DNA from: Rheinheimera sp. D18 | Lineage (GTDB): Bacteria; Pseudomonadota; Gammaproteobacteria; Enterobacterales; Alteromonadaceae | DNA: 64,000 bases | Assembly (NCBI RefSeq): GCF_004345025.1 | Contig: NZ_CP037745.1 | Span: 2,418,001 to 2,482,000 of the forward strand | Direction of reading: 5' to 3' | Shown here: positions 6,697 to 17,265 of the stretch, one piece after another | Layout: each line of letters begins with the position of its first letter | Position numbering within the stretch: the stretch's first letter is position 1 | Position numbers and translations under genes: made by a program | Notes under the pieces: generated by a model | The model's database searches: none | Told to the model about the DNA's origin: nothing | What the model saw: the letters and a program-made list of their open reading frames with translations, nothing else

Positions 6697-9600
6697 TTAA
6701 TTAAATTCTAGTTCTATTGTTGCCAGTTGTTTTAACTGGTGCAACAAAGCATCGGCTGGCGTTATCCACCATGTTGTCCCTAGCTGTAACATAATTTCGC
6801 CTTCCTGGCGTTGATAACGCAGCTTAACCGGCACAGTGCCAGCCTTAAACTCGCTTAATACCTGCTGCAATCTTTGCAGGTAATTGTGGTCTATATTCGA
6901 CGATTGTACAGTGATATTCAGAGATCGTAGAGACTTTTCTCGTACCGAAGTGATCTCGCATACATCGCGGCCGGTCATTGTAAGGCCACCGTTAAAATCA
7001 TCAAAGCTGACCTGTCCAGTTATAACCAAAATATGGTCTTTTTGTAGCTGTAACTCAAACATTTCTAGCATATCGGGGAAAAAACGTACATCTAATCGAG
7101 CGGATTTATCGTCAAGTGTAACAATGGCCCAGCGCCGACCTTTTTTATTAATCATTATTCTAACCGACACCACCAAACCTGCCACGGTAATACTTTGATC
7201 TTTTCTGGTCGGTTGTAAGTCTACTAAGCGACAATGTACATAACGCGGTATTTCGTCTAGATAACGGTTTATCGGGTGCCCCGTTAAATATAAACCTAAG
7301 GTTTCTCGCTCACCCTCTAACCATACTTCATCAGGCCAAGGCGCTACCTGCTTAAAGGCAGCTGCGGCGTTTTCTGGCTCTGGGCTTAATAAGCCAAATA
7401 AGTCGTCTTGCCCTACTGCTTGCGCTTTAGCATGTTGATCCGCTGCTTTCATTGCCTCTTCTAGCGTTGCTGATAGCGCAGCGCGATGTGGGCCGAGTTG
7501 GTCCATGGCACCGGATAAAATAAGTTTATCTATTACTCGCCGATTCAGTTTCTTTAAATCAACCTTGGCACAAAAATCAAATAAATCGGTAAATACACCG
7601 TGTTTAGTACGTGCTTCAATAATGGCTTCTATTGGGCCTTCACCCACGCCTTTAATCGCGCCAATACCATAAACAATGTGGCCTTGCTCATTTACGGTAA
7701 ACTTATGCACACCGGCGTTTACGTCAGGCGGGATAAGCTTTAGTTTCATCCGTTCGCATTCATCCACCAGCGTGACTATCTTGTCGGTGTTATCCATATC
7801 AGCTGACATTACCGCAGCCATAAACTCTGCCGGATAATGCGTTTTCATCCAAAGCGTTTGATAGGATACGAGTGCGTATGCCGCAGAGTGTGATTTGTTA
7901 AAACCATAACCAGCAAATTTCTCAACTAAGTCAAAAATTTTAATCGCTAGTTCTGGATCAATATTGTTTTTGGCTGCGCCATCTTGAAACGCATCACGTT
8001 GCTTGGCCATTTCCTCGGCATTTTTCTTACCCATGGCTCGGCGCAGTAAGTCAGCGCCACCTAACGAGTAGCCCGATAAGACTTGGGCAATTTGCATTAC
8101 CTGCTCTTGATACAGAATAATGCCGTATGTCGGTTCTAAAATAGGTTTTAGTGATTCGTGCTGCCATGTCGCATCAGGATAAGATATAGCTTCACGTCCA
8201 CGTTTGCGGTCAATAAAGTTATCTACCATGCCTGATTGCAATGGCCCTGGGCGAAACAACGCCACTAGGGCAATCATATCTTCAAAACAGTCTGGCTGTA
8301 GGCGGCGAATTAAGTCTTTCATACCGCGGGATTCAAGCTGGAATACCGCGGTAGTATCGGCCTTTTGCAGTAAATCAAAGCACTTTCTATCGACTAAAGA
8401 AATAGCGTTAATATCAATTAATTCACGACCTTCTTTTTCTAGCCGCGTATTGGTCATATTAACTGCCCACTGCAAAATGGTCAGTGTGCGCAAGCCAAGA
8501 AAGTCGAACTTAACTAAACCCGCATATTCGACGTCGTTTTTATCAAACTGCGTAACTGGGTTATTACCTTCGTTGTCACAGTATAACGGTGAAAAGTCGG
8601 TGATCTTAGTGGGAGCTATTACTACCCCACCTGCATGCTTACCGGCGTTACGGGTAACACCTTCAAGCTGGCGCGCCATGTCAATAAGATCTTTTACTTC
8701 TTGATCTTGAGCATATAGCTCGGGCAAGCGCGGCTCTTCTTTAAAGGCTTGATCTAACGTCATACCCGGTGTCATCGGGATCAGCTTAGAAATACGGTCA
8801 ACAAAACCATACGGGTGGCCTAATACTCGCCCCACGTCGCGAATAACGGCTTTAGCCGCCATAGTACCAAAGGTAATAATTTGCGACACCGCATCACGGC
8901 CGTACATATCCGACACGTGCTCTATTACTTCATCGCGCCGGTCCATACAAAAGTCGACGTCAAAATCAGGCATAGATACCCGTTCAGGGTTTAAAAAACG
9001 CTCGAACAGTAAATCAAATTCTAACGGGTCTAAGTCAGTAATACTCAGTGCATAAGCCACTAGTGAGCCGGCGCCAGAACCTCGGCCGGGGCCAACTGGA
9101 ATATCGTTATCTTTACTCCACTGAATAAATTCCATCACGACTAGGAAGTAGCCGGGAAACCCCATTTGATTAATAACATCTAATTCAATTTGTAACCGTT
9201 CATCATAAGCAACCCGGTTAGTTGCGCGCACGGTAGCATCAGGAAATAGCTTGATTAAACGCTGCTCTAAACCTTCGCGTGATTTCATTACCAAAAAATC
9301 GGCGTCGCTCATGCCGCCAGTAGGAAATGCCGGTAAGAAATACTCACCCAAACGAATGGTTACGTTACAACGCTTGGCAATTTCAACCGAATTTTCCAAC
9401 GCTTCCGGTAAGTCAACAAATAACAGCTGCATTTCTGCTTCAGATTTTAAATACTGCTGCTCAGTATAATTTTTTGGCCGACGTTTATCGTCTAGGGTAA
9501 AACCATCATGAATTGCCACGCGTATTTCATGCGCAGGGAAATCTTCTGGTTTTAAAAATACCACCTCGTTAGTCGCAACTAAGGGTAAATTGTATTGCTC

Positions 9601-10167
9601 GGCCAGCGTTACGGCTTTTTGAATGTAGTGCTCTTCATCAGGCCTACCGGTACGAATAACTTCCAGGTAAAACCGATCAGGAAAATACAGCTGATAGAAC
9701 TCGAGCAACTGATTAATACTTTGATTATTTTCTTTTAATAGCGCCTTGCCTAATACGCCATCTTTACCACCAGACAAAATAATAACGCCGGCAGAAAACT
9801 CTGCGAGCCAGTCATGCTCAATTTGTGGTTTGCCATCAACATGGCCACGTAAATAGGCTTTAGAAATAAGCTGGCTAAGGTTTTGATAACCGGTATTATC
9901 GGCGGCAAGTAGCAGTATACGGCTGCACTCATTACCGAGTAATGCATGCTGCACGTAACAATCGATACCAATTATTGGCTTAATACCCGCGCCATGTGCA
10001 GCACTGTAAAAGCGCACTAAGCCGCAAAAATTCATTTGATCAGTTAGCGCCAACGCTGGCATGGCTAAATTTTGCGCGGCTTTAACAATAGGTTTTATTT
10101 TGGCAACGCCATCGACCATTGAAAAGTCGCTGTGTACGCGCAAATGAATAAAGCTAGGCTCTCTCAT
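6697..10167 (-). CDS. dnaE: DNA polymerase III subunit alpha
   Basis: A 1156-residue replicative polymerase catalytic subunit. I set the start at ATG 10165-10167, giving [20 protein letters not shown]. This matches the E. coli N-terminus and creates an ATGA overlap with the rnhB stop; the longer frame adds only four unlikely residues. The order is an N-terminal PHP domain (HLRVHSDFS), the palm with catalytic Asp residues in [12 protein letters not shown] near residue 400, the [16 protein letters not shown] loop, a fingers region, a helix-hairpin-helix, an OB fold (about 990-1080) and a C-terminal tau-binding part. It is full length. It sits between rnhB and accA, the same order as E. coli. 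Confidence 0.97.
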   Translation of the reverse strand: MREPSFIHLRVHSDFSMVDGVAKIKPIVKAAQNLAMPALALTDQMNFCGLVRFYSAAHGAGIKPIIGIDCYVQHALLGNECSRILLLAADNTGYQNLSQLISKAYLRGHVDGKPQIEHDWLAEFSAGVIILSGGKDGVLGKALLKENNQSINQLLEFYQLYFPDRFYLEVIRTGRPDEEHYIQKAVTLAEQYNLPLVATNEVVFLKPEDFPAHEIRVAIHDGFTLDDKRRPKNYTEQQYLKSEAEMQLLFVDLPEALENSVEIAKRCNVTIRLGEYFLPAFPTGGMSDADFLVMKSREGLEQRLIKLFPDATVRATNRVAYDERLQIELDVINQMGFPGYFLVVMEFIQWSKDNDIPVGPGRGSGAGSLVAYALSITDLDPLEFDLLFERFLNPERVSMPDFDVDFCMDRRDEVIEHVSDMYGRDAVSQIITFGTMAAKAVIRDVGRVLGHPYGFVDRISKLIPMTPGMTLDQAFKEEPRLPELYAQDQEVKDLIDMARQLEGVTRNAGKHAGGVVIAPTKITDFSPLYCDNEGNNPVTQFDKNDVEYAGLVKFDFLGLRTLTILQWAVNMTNTRLEKEGRELIDINAISLVDRKCFDLLQKADTTAVFQLESRGMKDLIRRLQPDCFEDMIALVALFRPGPLQSGMVDNFIDRKRGREAISYPDATWQHESLKPILEPTYGIILYQEQVMQIAQVLSGYSLGGADLLRRAMGKKNAEEMAKQRDAFQDGAAKNNIDPELAIKIFDLVEKFAGYGFNKSHSAAYALVSYQTLWMKTHYPAEFMAAVMSADMDNTDKIVTLVDECERMKLKLIPPDVNAGVHKFTVNEQGHIVYGIGAIKGVGEGPIEAIIEARTKHGVFTDLFDFCAKVDLKKLNRRVIDKLILSGAMDQLGPHRAALSATLEEAMKAADQHAKAQAVGQDDLFGLLSPEPENAAAAFKQVAPWPDEVWLEGERETLGLYLTGHPINRYLDEIPRYVHCRLVDLQPTRKDQSITVAGLVVSVRIMINKKGRRWAIVTLDDKSARLDVRFFPDMLEMFELQLQKDHILVITGQVSFDDFNGGLTMTGRDVCEITSVREKSLRSLNITVQSSNIDHNYLQRLQQVLSEFKAGTVPVKLRYQRQEGEIMLQLGTTWWITPADALLHQLKQLATIELEFN

Positions 10168-10760
10168 AGCCCTTGGCACTCCAGAACCTGGCGCACTGGT
10201 TTAAAGCTGCGCCTATGCTGTGGTAACACGCCATGCTGGGCAATCGCTGCCAAGTGCGCAGCTGTCGGGTAGCCCTTATGGGCAGCAAAACCATATTGCG
10301 GATACGCCTGATGTAGCAAATGCATTTCATTATCGCGCGTTACCTTGGCCAAAATAGACGCAGCGCTTATTTCTGGCACTAGCAAATCGCCTTTTATTAT
10401 CGCACTAGCGGGTAAAGTAAAATCTGGCGTTCGGTTGCCATCGACTAATACCCATTCTGGCTGCACACTAAGTGCAGCTACCGCGCGACGCATCGCCAAC
10501 ATAGTGGCATGGAGAATATTAAGCTCGTCAATTTCTGCTGGCTCCGCGCGGCCTAGCGCCCAGCATAGTGCATTGGCTTTAATTTGCTCAGCAAGTTCTA
10601 TACGACGCTTTTCGGTTAGTTTTTTTGAGTCAGTTAAGCCAGCAATAGGCTTTGTTGGATCTAAAATTACCGCAGCAGTAACCACAGCGCCAATTAATGG
10701 GCCGCGCCCTACTTCATCGACACCACAAATTAGACTAACGTTAGGGCGTTGGTACAACAT
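10164..10760 (-). CDS. rnhB: Ribonuclease HII
   Basis: A 198-residue enzyme that cuts the RNA strand of RNA/DNA hybrids and starts removal of single ribonucleotides misinserted in DNA. The catalytic acids are in [20 protein letters not shown] (residues 13-32, Asp15 and Glu16). A further Asp is in [10 protein letters not shown] near 106, and the last is in [12 protein letters not shown] near 142. The start ATG lies inside lpxB (20-base overlap). No later in-frame start would keep the DEVGRG block, so the overlap is probably genuine. Its stop overlaps the dnaE start. Confidence 0.95.
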   Translation of the reverse strand: MLYQRPNVSLICGVDEVGRGPLIGAVVTAAVILDPTKPIAGLTDSKKLTEKRRIELAEQIKANALCWALGRAEPAEIDELNILHATMLAMRRAVAALSVQPEWVLVDGNRTPDFTLPASAIIKGDLLVPEISAASILAKVTRDNEMHLLHQAYPQYGFAAHKGYPTAAHLAAIAQHGVLPQHRRSFKPVRQVLECQGL

Positions 10761-11907
10761 TATTATTCACTACCTGTAGAATAGCTTGTGCGGCTTTAGC
10801 ACTCGCATCGCATTTTATGCTGTGATGAATAACCCGATACTGTTGCAGCAACTCATCTCGCTCTGAGGTTAATAGCGGTGTCATGGCTGCCACCAACGCA
10901 TTGGGTGTGACCTGATGTTGCAGTAACTCCGTAACCATACCGCGGCCTGCCAGTAAATTAGGTAGGCTAAAATGCGCTAACTTCACTAACCTGCGACCTA
11001 TTTGATAGGTTAACCAGTTTGCTCGATACGATACGACCATTAAGCATTTTGCTAGCATCGCCTCTAAGGTTGCCGTACCTGAAGTAATAAAGGTAGCGTC
11101 TGCGGCCAGTAAAACTTGGCGTGCCTGACCAATAAACAGTTTAATATCTAGCTCTGGGGCAATCTGTTGCTTTATTTCGTTAAACTGTGCGGCTTTAGCT
11201 GCTGTTACCATATTACAGATAAGCTGCAACTCAGGGAATTGCTGCTGTAGTTGCCTTGCCGCCAGTAAAAAATCGGCGGCTAGTAGCTTAATTTCATTAG
11301 TCCGACTGCCGGGCATGATCGCTAGTGCAATTTTGTCGCAATCTAAGCCAAGCTCGATTTTTGCAGCGACTTTATCTACATCTAACGGCATAGTATCAGC
11401 CATGGTATGGCCAACAAAGGTACAAGGCACTTTGTATTTATCGTAAAAAGCTTTTTCAAACGGTAATAACGACAGCACCATATTAGTAGCGGCGGCAATT
11501 TTAAAAATACGTTTGTGCCGCCATGCCCATACTGACGGACTAACGTAGTGTACGGTTTTTATACCCGCTTGCTTTAATTGCAGTTCTACCGGCAAGTTAA
11601 AATCGGGCGCATCAATGCCAATAAATACATCAGGTTTATCAGCTAGCAATGCAGCAATAATTTCCCGTTTTACCTGCAGTAAACGCCGCAGCCTACCAAG
11701 CACTTCAACAATGCCCATTACCGCCAGCTCTTCCATATCAAATAGCGCATTAAAACCAAGAGCCTGCATGCGTGGCCCGCCGATACCATAAAATACCGCA
11801 TCAGAATGAATGGCTTGTAAAGCGGTAATGAGATCAGCACCTAAAATATCGCCGGAGTGTTCTCCGGCGATAATGGCTATTTTGAGTGGTCGTTCAGCTG
11901 CAGACAT
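10741..11907 (-). CDS. lpxB: Lipid-A-disaccharide synthase
   Basis: A 388-residue membrane-associated glycosyltransferase (GT19). It joins UDP-2,3-diacylglucosamine and lipid X to make the lipid A disaccharide. Typical blocks are [19 protein letters not shown] at the N-terminus, [16 protein letters not shown] near 95, [15 protein letters not shown] near 122, FVGHTMAD near 165 and [10 protein letters not shown] near 200. The C-terminal donor-binding half has [12 protein letters not shown]. All are intact. Its ATG overlaps the lpxA stop (TAATG) and its end overlaps rnhB, so it is firmly inside the lpx operon. Confidence 0.97.
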   Translation of the reverse strand: MSAAERPLKIAIIAGEHSGDILGADLITALQAIHSDAVFYGIGGPRMQALGFNALFDMEELAVMGIVEVLGRLRRLLQVKREIIAALLADKPDVFIGIDAPDFNLPVELQLKQAGIKTVHYVSPSVWAWRHKRIFKIAAATNMVLSLLPFEKAFYDKYKVPCTFVGHTMADTMPLDVDKVAAKIELGLDCDKIALAIMPGSRTNEIKLLAADFLLAARQLQQQFPELQLICNMVTAAKAAQFNEIKQQIAPELDIKLFIGQARQVLLAADATFITSGTATLEAMLAKCLMVVSYRANWLTYQIGRRLVKLAHFSLPNLLAGRGMVTELLQHQVTPNALVAAMTPLLTSERDELLQQYRVIHHSIKCDASAKAAQAILQVVNNNVVPTP

Positions 11908-12677
11908 TAGCGCACGATACCTCTACTGGCATTGGCAATAAAGTCGGTAAATAGTTTAAGCTCGGGTGTAGTAGCGGCTTTCTCTGCTAGAACGGCCAAA
12001 GCTTCGGCTACCGTCTGGTTTTTACGATAAACCTCTTTGTAAGCACGGCGTATTTCCAGCAAAGCTTCACTGCTATAGCCTCGGCGCTTTAACCCTTCAG
12101 TGTTAATGCCGGCAGGTACGCATGGCGCGCCATGCACCATCAAATACGGTGGCACGTCTTTGAGTACAATAGAGCCGCCGCCACAGAAACTATGTGCGCC
12201 AATATGTACAAACTGGTGTACGCCGGTCATACCGCCTAAAATTGCCCAGTCACCAATGTGAACATGCCCAGCGGCTTGCGCACCACTAGCAAAAATAATA
12301 TGGCTACCAATAACGCAGTCGTGAGCAATATGAGTGGTATTCATAAACAGGTTATGACTACCAATAATAGTTTTACCCTGGTCTTGTACCGTGCCGCGAT
12401 GCACTGAGCAGCCTTCACGAAATACGTTATAATCGCCAACAATCAACTCGGTGGCTTCACCTTGGTATTTTTTATCTTGGCAGGCCTCGCCAATGCTGGC
12501 AAACTGGAAAAAATGATTACCCTTGCCAATAGTGCTCGGCCCTTTAATGGCAACGTGTGACTCTAAAACGCAGTCATCACCTAACACTACACCATGGCCG
12601 ACATAACAAAACGGGCCAATTTTTACATTATTACCAAGCTTTGCACTAGCTTCTATTACTGCCGATGGATGGATCAC
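11907..12677 (-). CDS. lpxA: UDP-N-acetylglucosamine acyltransferase
   Basis: A 256-residue left-handed beta-helix enzyme that starts lipid A synthesis by moving a 3-hydroxyacyl chain from acyl carrier protein to UDP-GlcNAc. Many hexapeptide repeats are visible (IHPSAVIEASAKLGNNVKIG and on). The catalytic His lies in FMNTTHIAHDCVIG near residue 120. The C-terminal helical region (about 190-256) is present. It is 3 bases from fabZ and overlaps lpxB by one base. Confidence 0.97.
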   Translation of the reverse strand: MIHPSAVIEASAKLGNNVKIGPFCYVGHGVVLGDDCVLESHVAIKGPSTIGKGNHFFQFASIGEACQDKKYQGEATELIVGDYNVFREGCSVHRGTVQDQGKTIIGSHNLFMNTTHIAHDCVIGSHIIFASGAQAAGHVHIGDWAILGGMTGVHQFVHIGAHSFCGGGSIVLKDVPPYLMVHGAPCVPAGINTEGLKRRGYSSEALLEIRRAYKEVYRKNQTVAEALAVLAEKAATTPELKLFTDFIANASRGIVR

Positions 12678-12680
12678 GTT

Positions 12681-13133
12681 TTATAGCTCTCTTCTGGCGC
12701 ACATTAATTCAGCCGAGCATACCACTTGGCCATCAACTTTAGCTTCACCGTAAAACTTCCAAATGTTGCGGCGTTCTTTTAAAAACTTCACTTCTAAAAT
12801 CATTTGATCGCCAGGCACTACAGGCTTTTTAAAGCGTGCGTCATCAATAGCGGCAAATAAATATAATTCGTTATCAGAGCGCTCGGTAACCGTTTTAAAA
12901 CCTAAGATACCGGTAGCTTGAGCCAAAGCTTCTAAAATTAAAACGCCTGGAAAAATAGGCATGTTTGGGAAATGCCCAGTAAAAATGGGTTCATTAATTG
13001 AAACGTTTTTTACTGCCGTTAAACTTTCGCCCGGCGTGTAATCAAGCACCCGGTCGATTAATAAGAAAGGATAACGGTGTGGCAGTAATGCCATAATTTC
13101 CTGAATTTGCAGGCTGTTTAATTGGTTAGCCAA
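12681..13133 (-). CDS. fabZ: 3-hydroxyacyl-ACP dehydratase FabZ
   Basis: A 150-residue hotdog-fold dehydratase of fatty-acid elongation. It removes water from 3-hydroxyacyl-ACP and so competes with LpxA/LpxD for the same 3-hydroxyacyl-ACP pool. The N-terminal [16 protein letters not shown] and the active-site stretch [20 protein letters not shown] (His near 53, Glu near 67) are intact. Placement between lpxD and lpxA is the standard proteobacterial order. Confidence 0.97.
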   Translation of the reverse strand: MANQLNSLQIQEIMALLPHRYPFLLIDRVLDYTPGESLTAVKNVSINEPIFTGHFPNMPIFPGVLILEALAQATGILGFKTVTERSDNELYLFAAIDDARFKKPVVPGDQMILEVKFLKERRNIWKFYGEAKVDGQVVCSAELMCARREL

Positions 13134-13147
13134 GGCTATTCCTCTAT

Positions 13148-14200
13148 CTAGTTTTCAGTATCCTGTGCCGGAGGCACAGTAGCAAGCTGGCGTTCAAGCT
13201 GCTTTACTCGCTGATATAATTGATCTATTTGTCGTAACTTAGCCGTATTTTTCCGCCAATCTTGATTGGTGGTGGCCGGTAAACCTGAGGTATAAATACC
13301 TTTTTCAGTAATTGGCTTCATTACCATGGCCATGCCACTAATATTAGCGCCATCGCAAATATCAATATGGCCGTTTATTACTGCTGCGCCACCGATAATA
13401 CAGTAGCGGCCAATATTGGTACTGCCGGCGACCACCGTGCAGCCAGCTATAGCAGTATGATCACCAATTTTCACGTTATGGGCAATCTGGCACTGGTTAT
13501 CAATAATAACATTGTTACCAATTATCGTATCTTCTATTGCGCCTCTATCGATAGTGGCATTAGCACCAATATCGCTATCATCACCAATAATGACGCTACC
13601 AGTTTGGGGTATTTTCAGCCAGTTACCACGTTCATTGGCAAAACCAAAACCATCAGCACCAATAATAGCACCGCTGTGTATAATGCAGCGCTTACCGATG
13701 TTAACCTTATGATAAAGCGTAACATTAGCCCATAACCGAGTGTCATCAGCTACTGTTGCGTTTTCACCAATAAAGCAACCCGCACCAATTTGCACATTAT
13801 TGCCAAGCACAACTCCAGCCGATACCACTGCATTGGCGCCAACGGAAACGTTTTCACCAAGCTTAACACTGGCATCGATCACAGCCGTTGCGTGAATACC
13901 ATTAGCAGCCGCAGGCGTAGTATCCAGCAGCTGTGCGACACGGGCAAACGCAACATAGGGGTTTTGTACCACTAGTGCATTAACAGTGGGTGCAACAAAA
14001 GGTACATCGTCACTAGTAATTAACACCGCGGATGCCGAAGTTTCTGCTAAAAATTTACGATATTTGGCATTGGACAAAAAACTGATCTGGCCCGACGTTG
14101 CATTGGCTAATGATGCAATGGAAACGATGCTGCAAGCAGCATCGCCAATTAGCTGAGCATCTAAATGCTCAGCCAGTTCAGAGAGCGTAAAACTGATCAT
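13148..14200 (-). CDS. lpxD: UDP-3-O-acylglucosamine N-acyltransferase
   Basis: A 350-residue enzyme adding the N-linked hydroxyacyl chain in lipid A synthesis (third step). The N-terminal uridine-binding domain (about 1-100) carries [13 protein letters not shown]. It is followed by hexapeptide repeats (about 100-310), with the catalytic His in [13 protein letters not shown] near 240. A C-terminal helix with [18 protein letters not shown] probably supports the trimer and ACP binding. The start overlaps the skp stop (ATGA, 14197-14200). Confidence 0.96.
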   Translation of the reverse strand: MISFTLSELAEHLDAQLIGDAACSIVSIASLANATSGQISFLSNAKYRKFLAETSASAVLITSDDVPFVAPTVNALVVQNPYVAFARVAQLLDTTPAAANGIHATAVIDASVKLGENVSVGANAVVSAGVVLGNNVQIGAGCFIGENATVADDTRLWANVTLYHKVNIGKRCIIHSGAIIGADGFGFANERGNWLKIPQTGSVIIGDDSDIGANATIDRGAIEDTIIGNNVIIDNQCQIAHNVKIGDHTAIAGCTVVAGSTNIGRYCIIGGAAVINGHIDICDGANISGMAMVMKPITEKGIYTSGLPATTNQDWRKNTAKLRQIDQLYQRVKQLERQLATVPPAQDTEN

Positions 14201-14718
14201 TTTTTCGCTTTACTAACCTGAGTAATTACCGATTCAGAGATATCAAACTCTGGCTTAGCATAAACAGCAGCGCCCGAATTTAATACCATGTCAAACTTTT
14301 CACGTTCAGCAACTACATCAATGGCAGCTTTAATTAACGCTAAAACCTTGTTGCGCTCTTCGGCTTGACGATTACGAATTTCTTCATCTAACGGACGCGC
14401 TAACTGCTCGTATTGTTGGCGCTGATCTGTAACCGCTTTCTTTAGTTCATCTTGCTGTTTATCGCTCATGGTTGGCCCATCGCGACGCAGCTTTTCGATA
14501 TTAAAGCCAATATCTTTTTCTAACTTACTTACCGCTTCTATACGCTGAGAAAATTCATTCTTAATGGCTTCTTGCATCGCAGCAGACTGCGGTATTTTAG
14601 CCGCAACTGCTTGCACATCAACATAAGCGATTTTCATTTCTTTAGCCATGCTTGTGCCAGCCATTAACAGACCTGCTACAAGAATAATTACTGATTTTAC
14701 TGCACGTGTCTTTAACAT
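14197..14718 (-). CDS. skp: Periplasmic chaperone Skp (OmpH)
   Basis: A 173-residue protein with an N-terminal signal peptide (about 1-25, cut after a GTSMAKE-like end). The mature part is dominated by long charged helices (about 50-125), the tentacles of the Skp trimer, which holds unfolded outer-membrane proteins for BamA. MKIAYVDVQAVAAKIPQSAA is the conserved first strand. It lies between bamA and lpxD, as in E. coli. The signal peptide cleavage site is not certain. Confidence 0.93.
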   Translation of the reverse strand: MLKTRAVKSVIILVAGLLMAGTSMAKEMKIAYVDVQAVAAKIPQSAAMQEAIKNEFSQRIEAVSKLEKDIGFNIEKLRRDGPTMSDKQQDELKKAVTDQRQQYEQLARPLDEEIRNRQAEERNKVLALIKAAIDVVAEREKFDMVLNSGAAVYAKPEFDISESVITQVSKAKK

Positions 14719-14741
14719 CTTTTAATCCCTATTTTTCTAAT

Positions 14742-17240
14742 CTAGAAAGTTGTACCAATATTAAAACTAAAGTTTTCTTGTAAATCGCCTTCTTGCTTTT
14801 TAAGTATCTTTGCCAAGCTGAAAGTTAATGGGCCCATTGGCGAAATCCACTGTAAAGATACACCAGCGGTGGCGCGAAACAAGCTCGGATCTGAATAATC
14901 GATCAATAAAGGCTGAGCCTGACGACTTTGCTGAGCATACTGGATTTGCTTTAAGTCAGCATAACGCGCCATGTCAAACTCAGTATCCCAGACGTTACCA
15001 GCATCAACAAATAAACTGGTGCGCACCGAGTTACGATAATCATCACTTAAAAATGGTGTTGGCGTTATAAGTTCTAAGGTTAGAACCGCAGTGGCGTTAC
15101 CGCCAATAGAACGTTGCGACACCTGATAGCTATCATTATTCGGTGAGTTAGGATAACCATTAGACATGTTATCACCCGGTAAGCCTGGTACCGTGTCGGC
15201 ATAACGAAATACAGCATGTGGCCCAATAATTCGGCTTTCAAAACCACGAATATTTTGGCCACCACCATAAAAGTTTTCTGTAAAGGGTAAGGTATAGTCA
15301 TAGCCATTTTTACTGCCGTAACCATTACCATAACCCAGCTCAATTTTAGATAGAAATGACCAGCTGTGATCATTGCTTAGCGGTATATAGTTACGCCCTT
15401 CAAATGAAGTTTTAAAGAAAGCTAAATCTGAATTAGGCGTAGTAACTTTTATGTTTGCGCCCAAATAGTTACCGGCCGTAGGAAATAAACCACGGTTTAA
15501 CGTGCTACGTACCCAACCCGCTGATAACTCATAGTTGGTAAAATGAAACGCTGCATCTGGATTTAATTCATCTTTTAATACCGCGCGAAAATGCCTTAGC
15601 TGATCATAATCATCACGTAAGTTAATTTTATTAACTACGTAGTTCGCGCCAAAATTTAAGCGATTATATTCGTTTATCGGATAACCTATGTTGGCACCAA
15701 AACCATAGCGGCGTTGGTTATAAGCCTCAAGGTTTGATGATGCACTGCTATAGTCGGTATCAGAGTAAAATACCTGTCCACCTAAACTTACGCCGTCCAA
15801 CGTAAAATAAGGATCGGTGTAGGTTGCACTAATCGACTTTTGATATTTATTCGTGTTTAAGCTAATACCAGCGCTGTTACCTGTGCCAAAAAAGTTTTCT
15901 TGTTGCACACCTATTTGGAATGACAAACCCATATAGTTGCCATAAGAAATACCGGCATTAAAACTACCCGATGGTTGTTCTTTAATTTTAAAGCCAATGT
16001 CGACTAAATCGTCTTCGCCGGCTACCGGAATCGTTTCAAACTCTACGTTTTCAATATAAGGCAGACGTTGAATACGTTGTTTTGATAGTTCTAGGGCATC
16101 GTTCGATAACCATGCCCCTTCCATCTGACGTAGTTCACGGCGCAGCACTTCATCTCTGGTAGAGCTATTACCTTGCATATTAATGCGACGCACGTAAACC
16201 CGCTTACCAGGGTCGACACTGATAGTTAGCTCAACCTCTTTGGTATCATCGTTAATTTGCGGAATAGTACGCACTTTAGAATTCGCGTAACCAAAACGAG
16301 CCAGTAACTTAGCAATACTTTCCTCGGTGTAAGTAACTAGAGCGCCGTTATACAGTTGGCCCTCTTTAAGCGGCAATACTTGAGTAATAAACTCGTCTTG
16401 GCCGATGAGATCACCAACAAACTTTACGCTTTTTATATTATACTTTTCGCCTTCTTTAACGTTTAACGTTACGTATACCGAAGTTTTATCTGGGCTAACT
16501 GATACCTGCTCAGAATCGATATTAAAACGCAGATAACCACGATCTAGGTAGTAGCTATTTATCTTTTCTATATCGCCTTTCAGCGTTTGCTTTTGGTAGC
16601 GATCAGAAGACATAAAGCGCCACCATGGCAAGTCTTGCTTCGATTCAATATTTTTTAATAATTCTTCGTCAGAAAATAACTTGTTACCAACAATATTAAT
16701 CTGCCGTACTGATGCAGCATCGCCTTCTTCGAACTTAATTTTTAGATTAACGCGATTGCGCGGCAAATAAGTAACGTCTATTTTAACGTCAGCCTGATAT
16801 TTACCCACACCATGATAAAACTCAGTTAAGCCATTTTCGATGCTTTTTAAAATAGTTTTATCTAAGGGTTCGCCAACCTCCACATGATTACCAGACAGGC
16901 TTTCTAGTAGCTGTTCTTCTTTGATGTCTTTATTGCCATCAAATTCTATTGCATTGATGGTTGGCCGTTCGCGTAGCCGATAAATAATCGTGTTACCGTC
17001 GCGAAACACCTTAATATCATCGAAATGCCCCGCAGCATACAAAGTACGAATACTGCGTGACAAATTAAACTCATTAATGGTGTCGCCAACGTTAAAAGGT
17101 AAGTTATTTAACGCCGCGCCAAGCGCTACGCGTTGCAGGCCTTCTACCTGAATATCTTGAACCGTAAAAGATTCTTCAGCAAGCACCGAGTTACTAGCAG
17201 AGGCAAGTAACATCGCGGCTACTAATCGTTTAATTGTCAT
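14742..17240 (-). CDS. bamA: Outer-membrane protein assembly factor BamA
   Basis: An 832-residue Omp85 protein, the core of the BAM complex that folds beta-barrel proteins into the outer membrane. The signal peptide (about 1-21, ending SVLAEE) is followed by five POTRA domains (about 24-425) and a 16-stranded barrel. The conserved loop-6 motif appears as GQNIRGFESR near residue 665. The C-terminus ends in Phe (FSFNIGTTF), the outer-membrane insertion signal. Length is typical (E. coli 810). Flanked by rseP and skp as in E. coli. Essential, intact. Confidence 0.97.
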   Translation of the reverse strand: MTIKRLVAAMLLASASNSVLAEESFTVQDIQVEGLQRVALGAALNNLPFNVGDTINEFNLSRSIRTLYAAGHFDDIKVFRDGNTIIYRLRERPTINAIEFDGNKDIKEEQLLESLSGNHVEVGEPLDKTILKSIENGLTEFYHGVGKYQADVKIDVTYLPRNRVNLKIKFEEGDAASVRQINIVGNKLFSDEELLKNIESKQDLPWWRFMSSDRYQKQTLKGDIEKINSYYLDRGYLRFNIDSEQVSVSPDKTSVYVTLNVKEGEKYNIKSVKFVGDLIGQDEFITQVLPLKEGQLYNGALVTYTEESIAKLLARFGYANSKVRTIPQINDDTKEVELTISVDPGKRVYVRRINMQGNSSTRDEVLRRELRQMEGAWLSNDALELSKQRIQRLPYIENVEFETIPVAGEDDLVDIGFKIKEQPSGSFNAGISYGNYMGLSFQIGVQQENFFGTGNSAGISLNTNKYQKSISATYTDPYFTLDGVSLGGQVFYSDTDYSSASSNLEAYNQRRYGFGANIGYPINEYNRLNFGANYVVNKINLRDDYDQLRHFRAVLKDELNPDAAFHFTNYELSAGWVRSTLNRGLFPTAGNYLGANIKVTTPNSDLAFFKTSFEGRNYIPLSNDHSWSFLSKIELGYGNGYGSKNGYDYTLPFTENFYGGGQNIRGFESRIIGPHAVFRYADTVPGLPGDNMSNGYPNSPNNDSYQVSQRSIGGNATAVLTLELITPTPFLSDDYRNSVRTSLFVDAGNVWDTEFDMARYADLKQIQYAQQSRQAQPLLIDYSDPSLFRATAGVSLQWISPMGPLTFSLAKILKKQEGDLQENFSFNIGTTF

Positions 17241-17265
17241 TATTGAACTACTTATGATTAGTTAT

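Noticed and set aside
8204..8704. 166-codon plus-strand frame over dnaE
   Set aside because: Ser/Arg-rich antisense frame within the conserved polymerase gene; no recognisable domain.
10345..10779. 144-codon plus-strand frame over rnhB
   Set aside because: It is the antisense shadow of a well-supported rnhB, with no homology that I can see and no ribosome site.
13367..13735. 122-codon plus-strand frame over lpxD
   Set aside because: Antisense to the hexapeptide repeats of lpxD; its repetitive Asn/Ile/Thr pattern mirrors the repeat.
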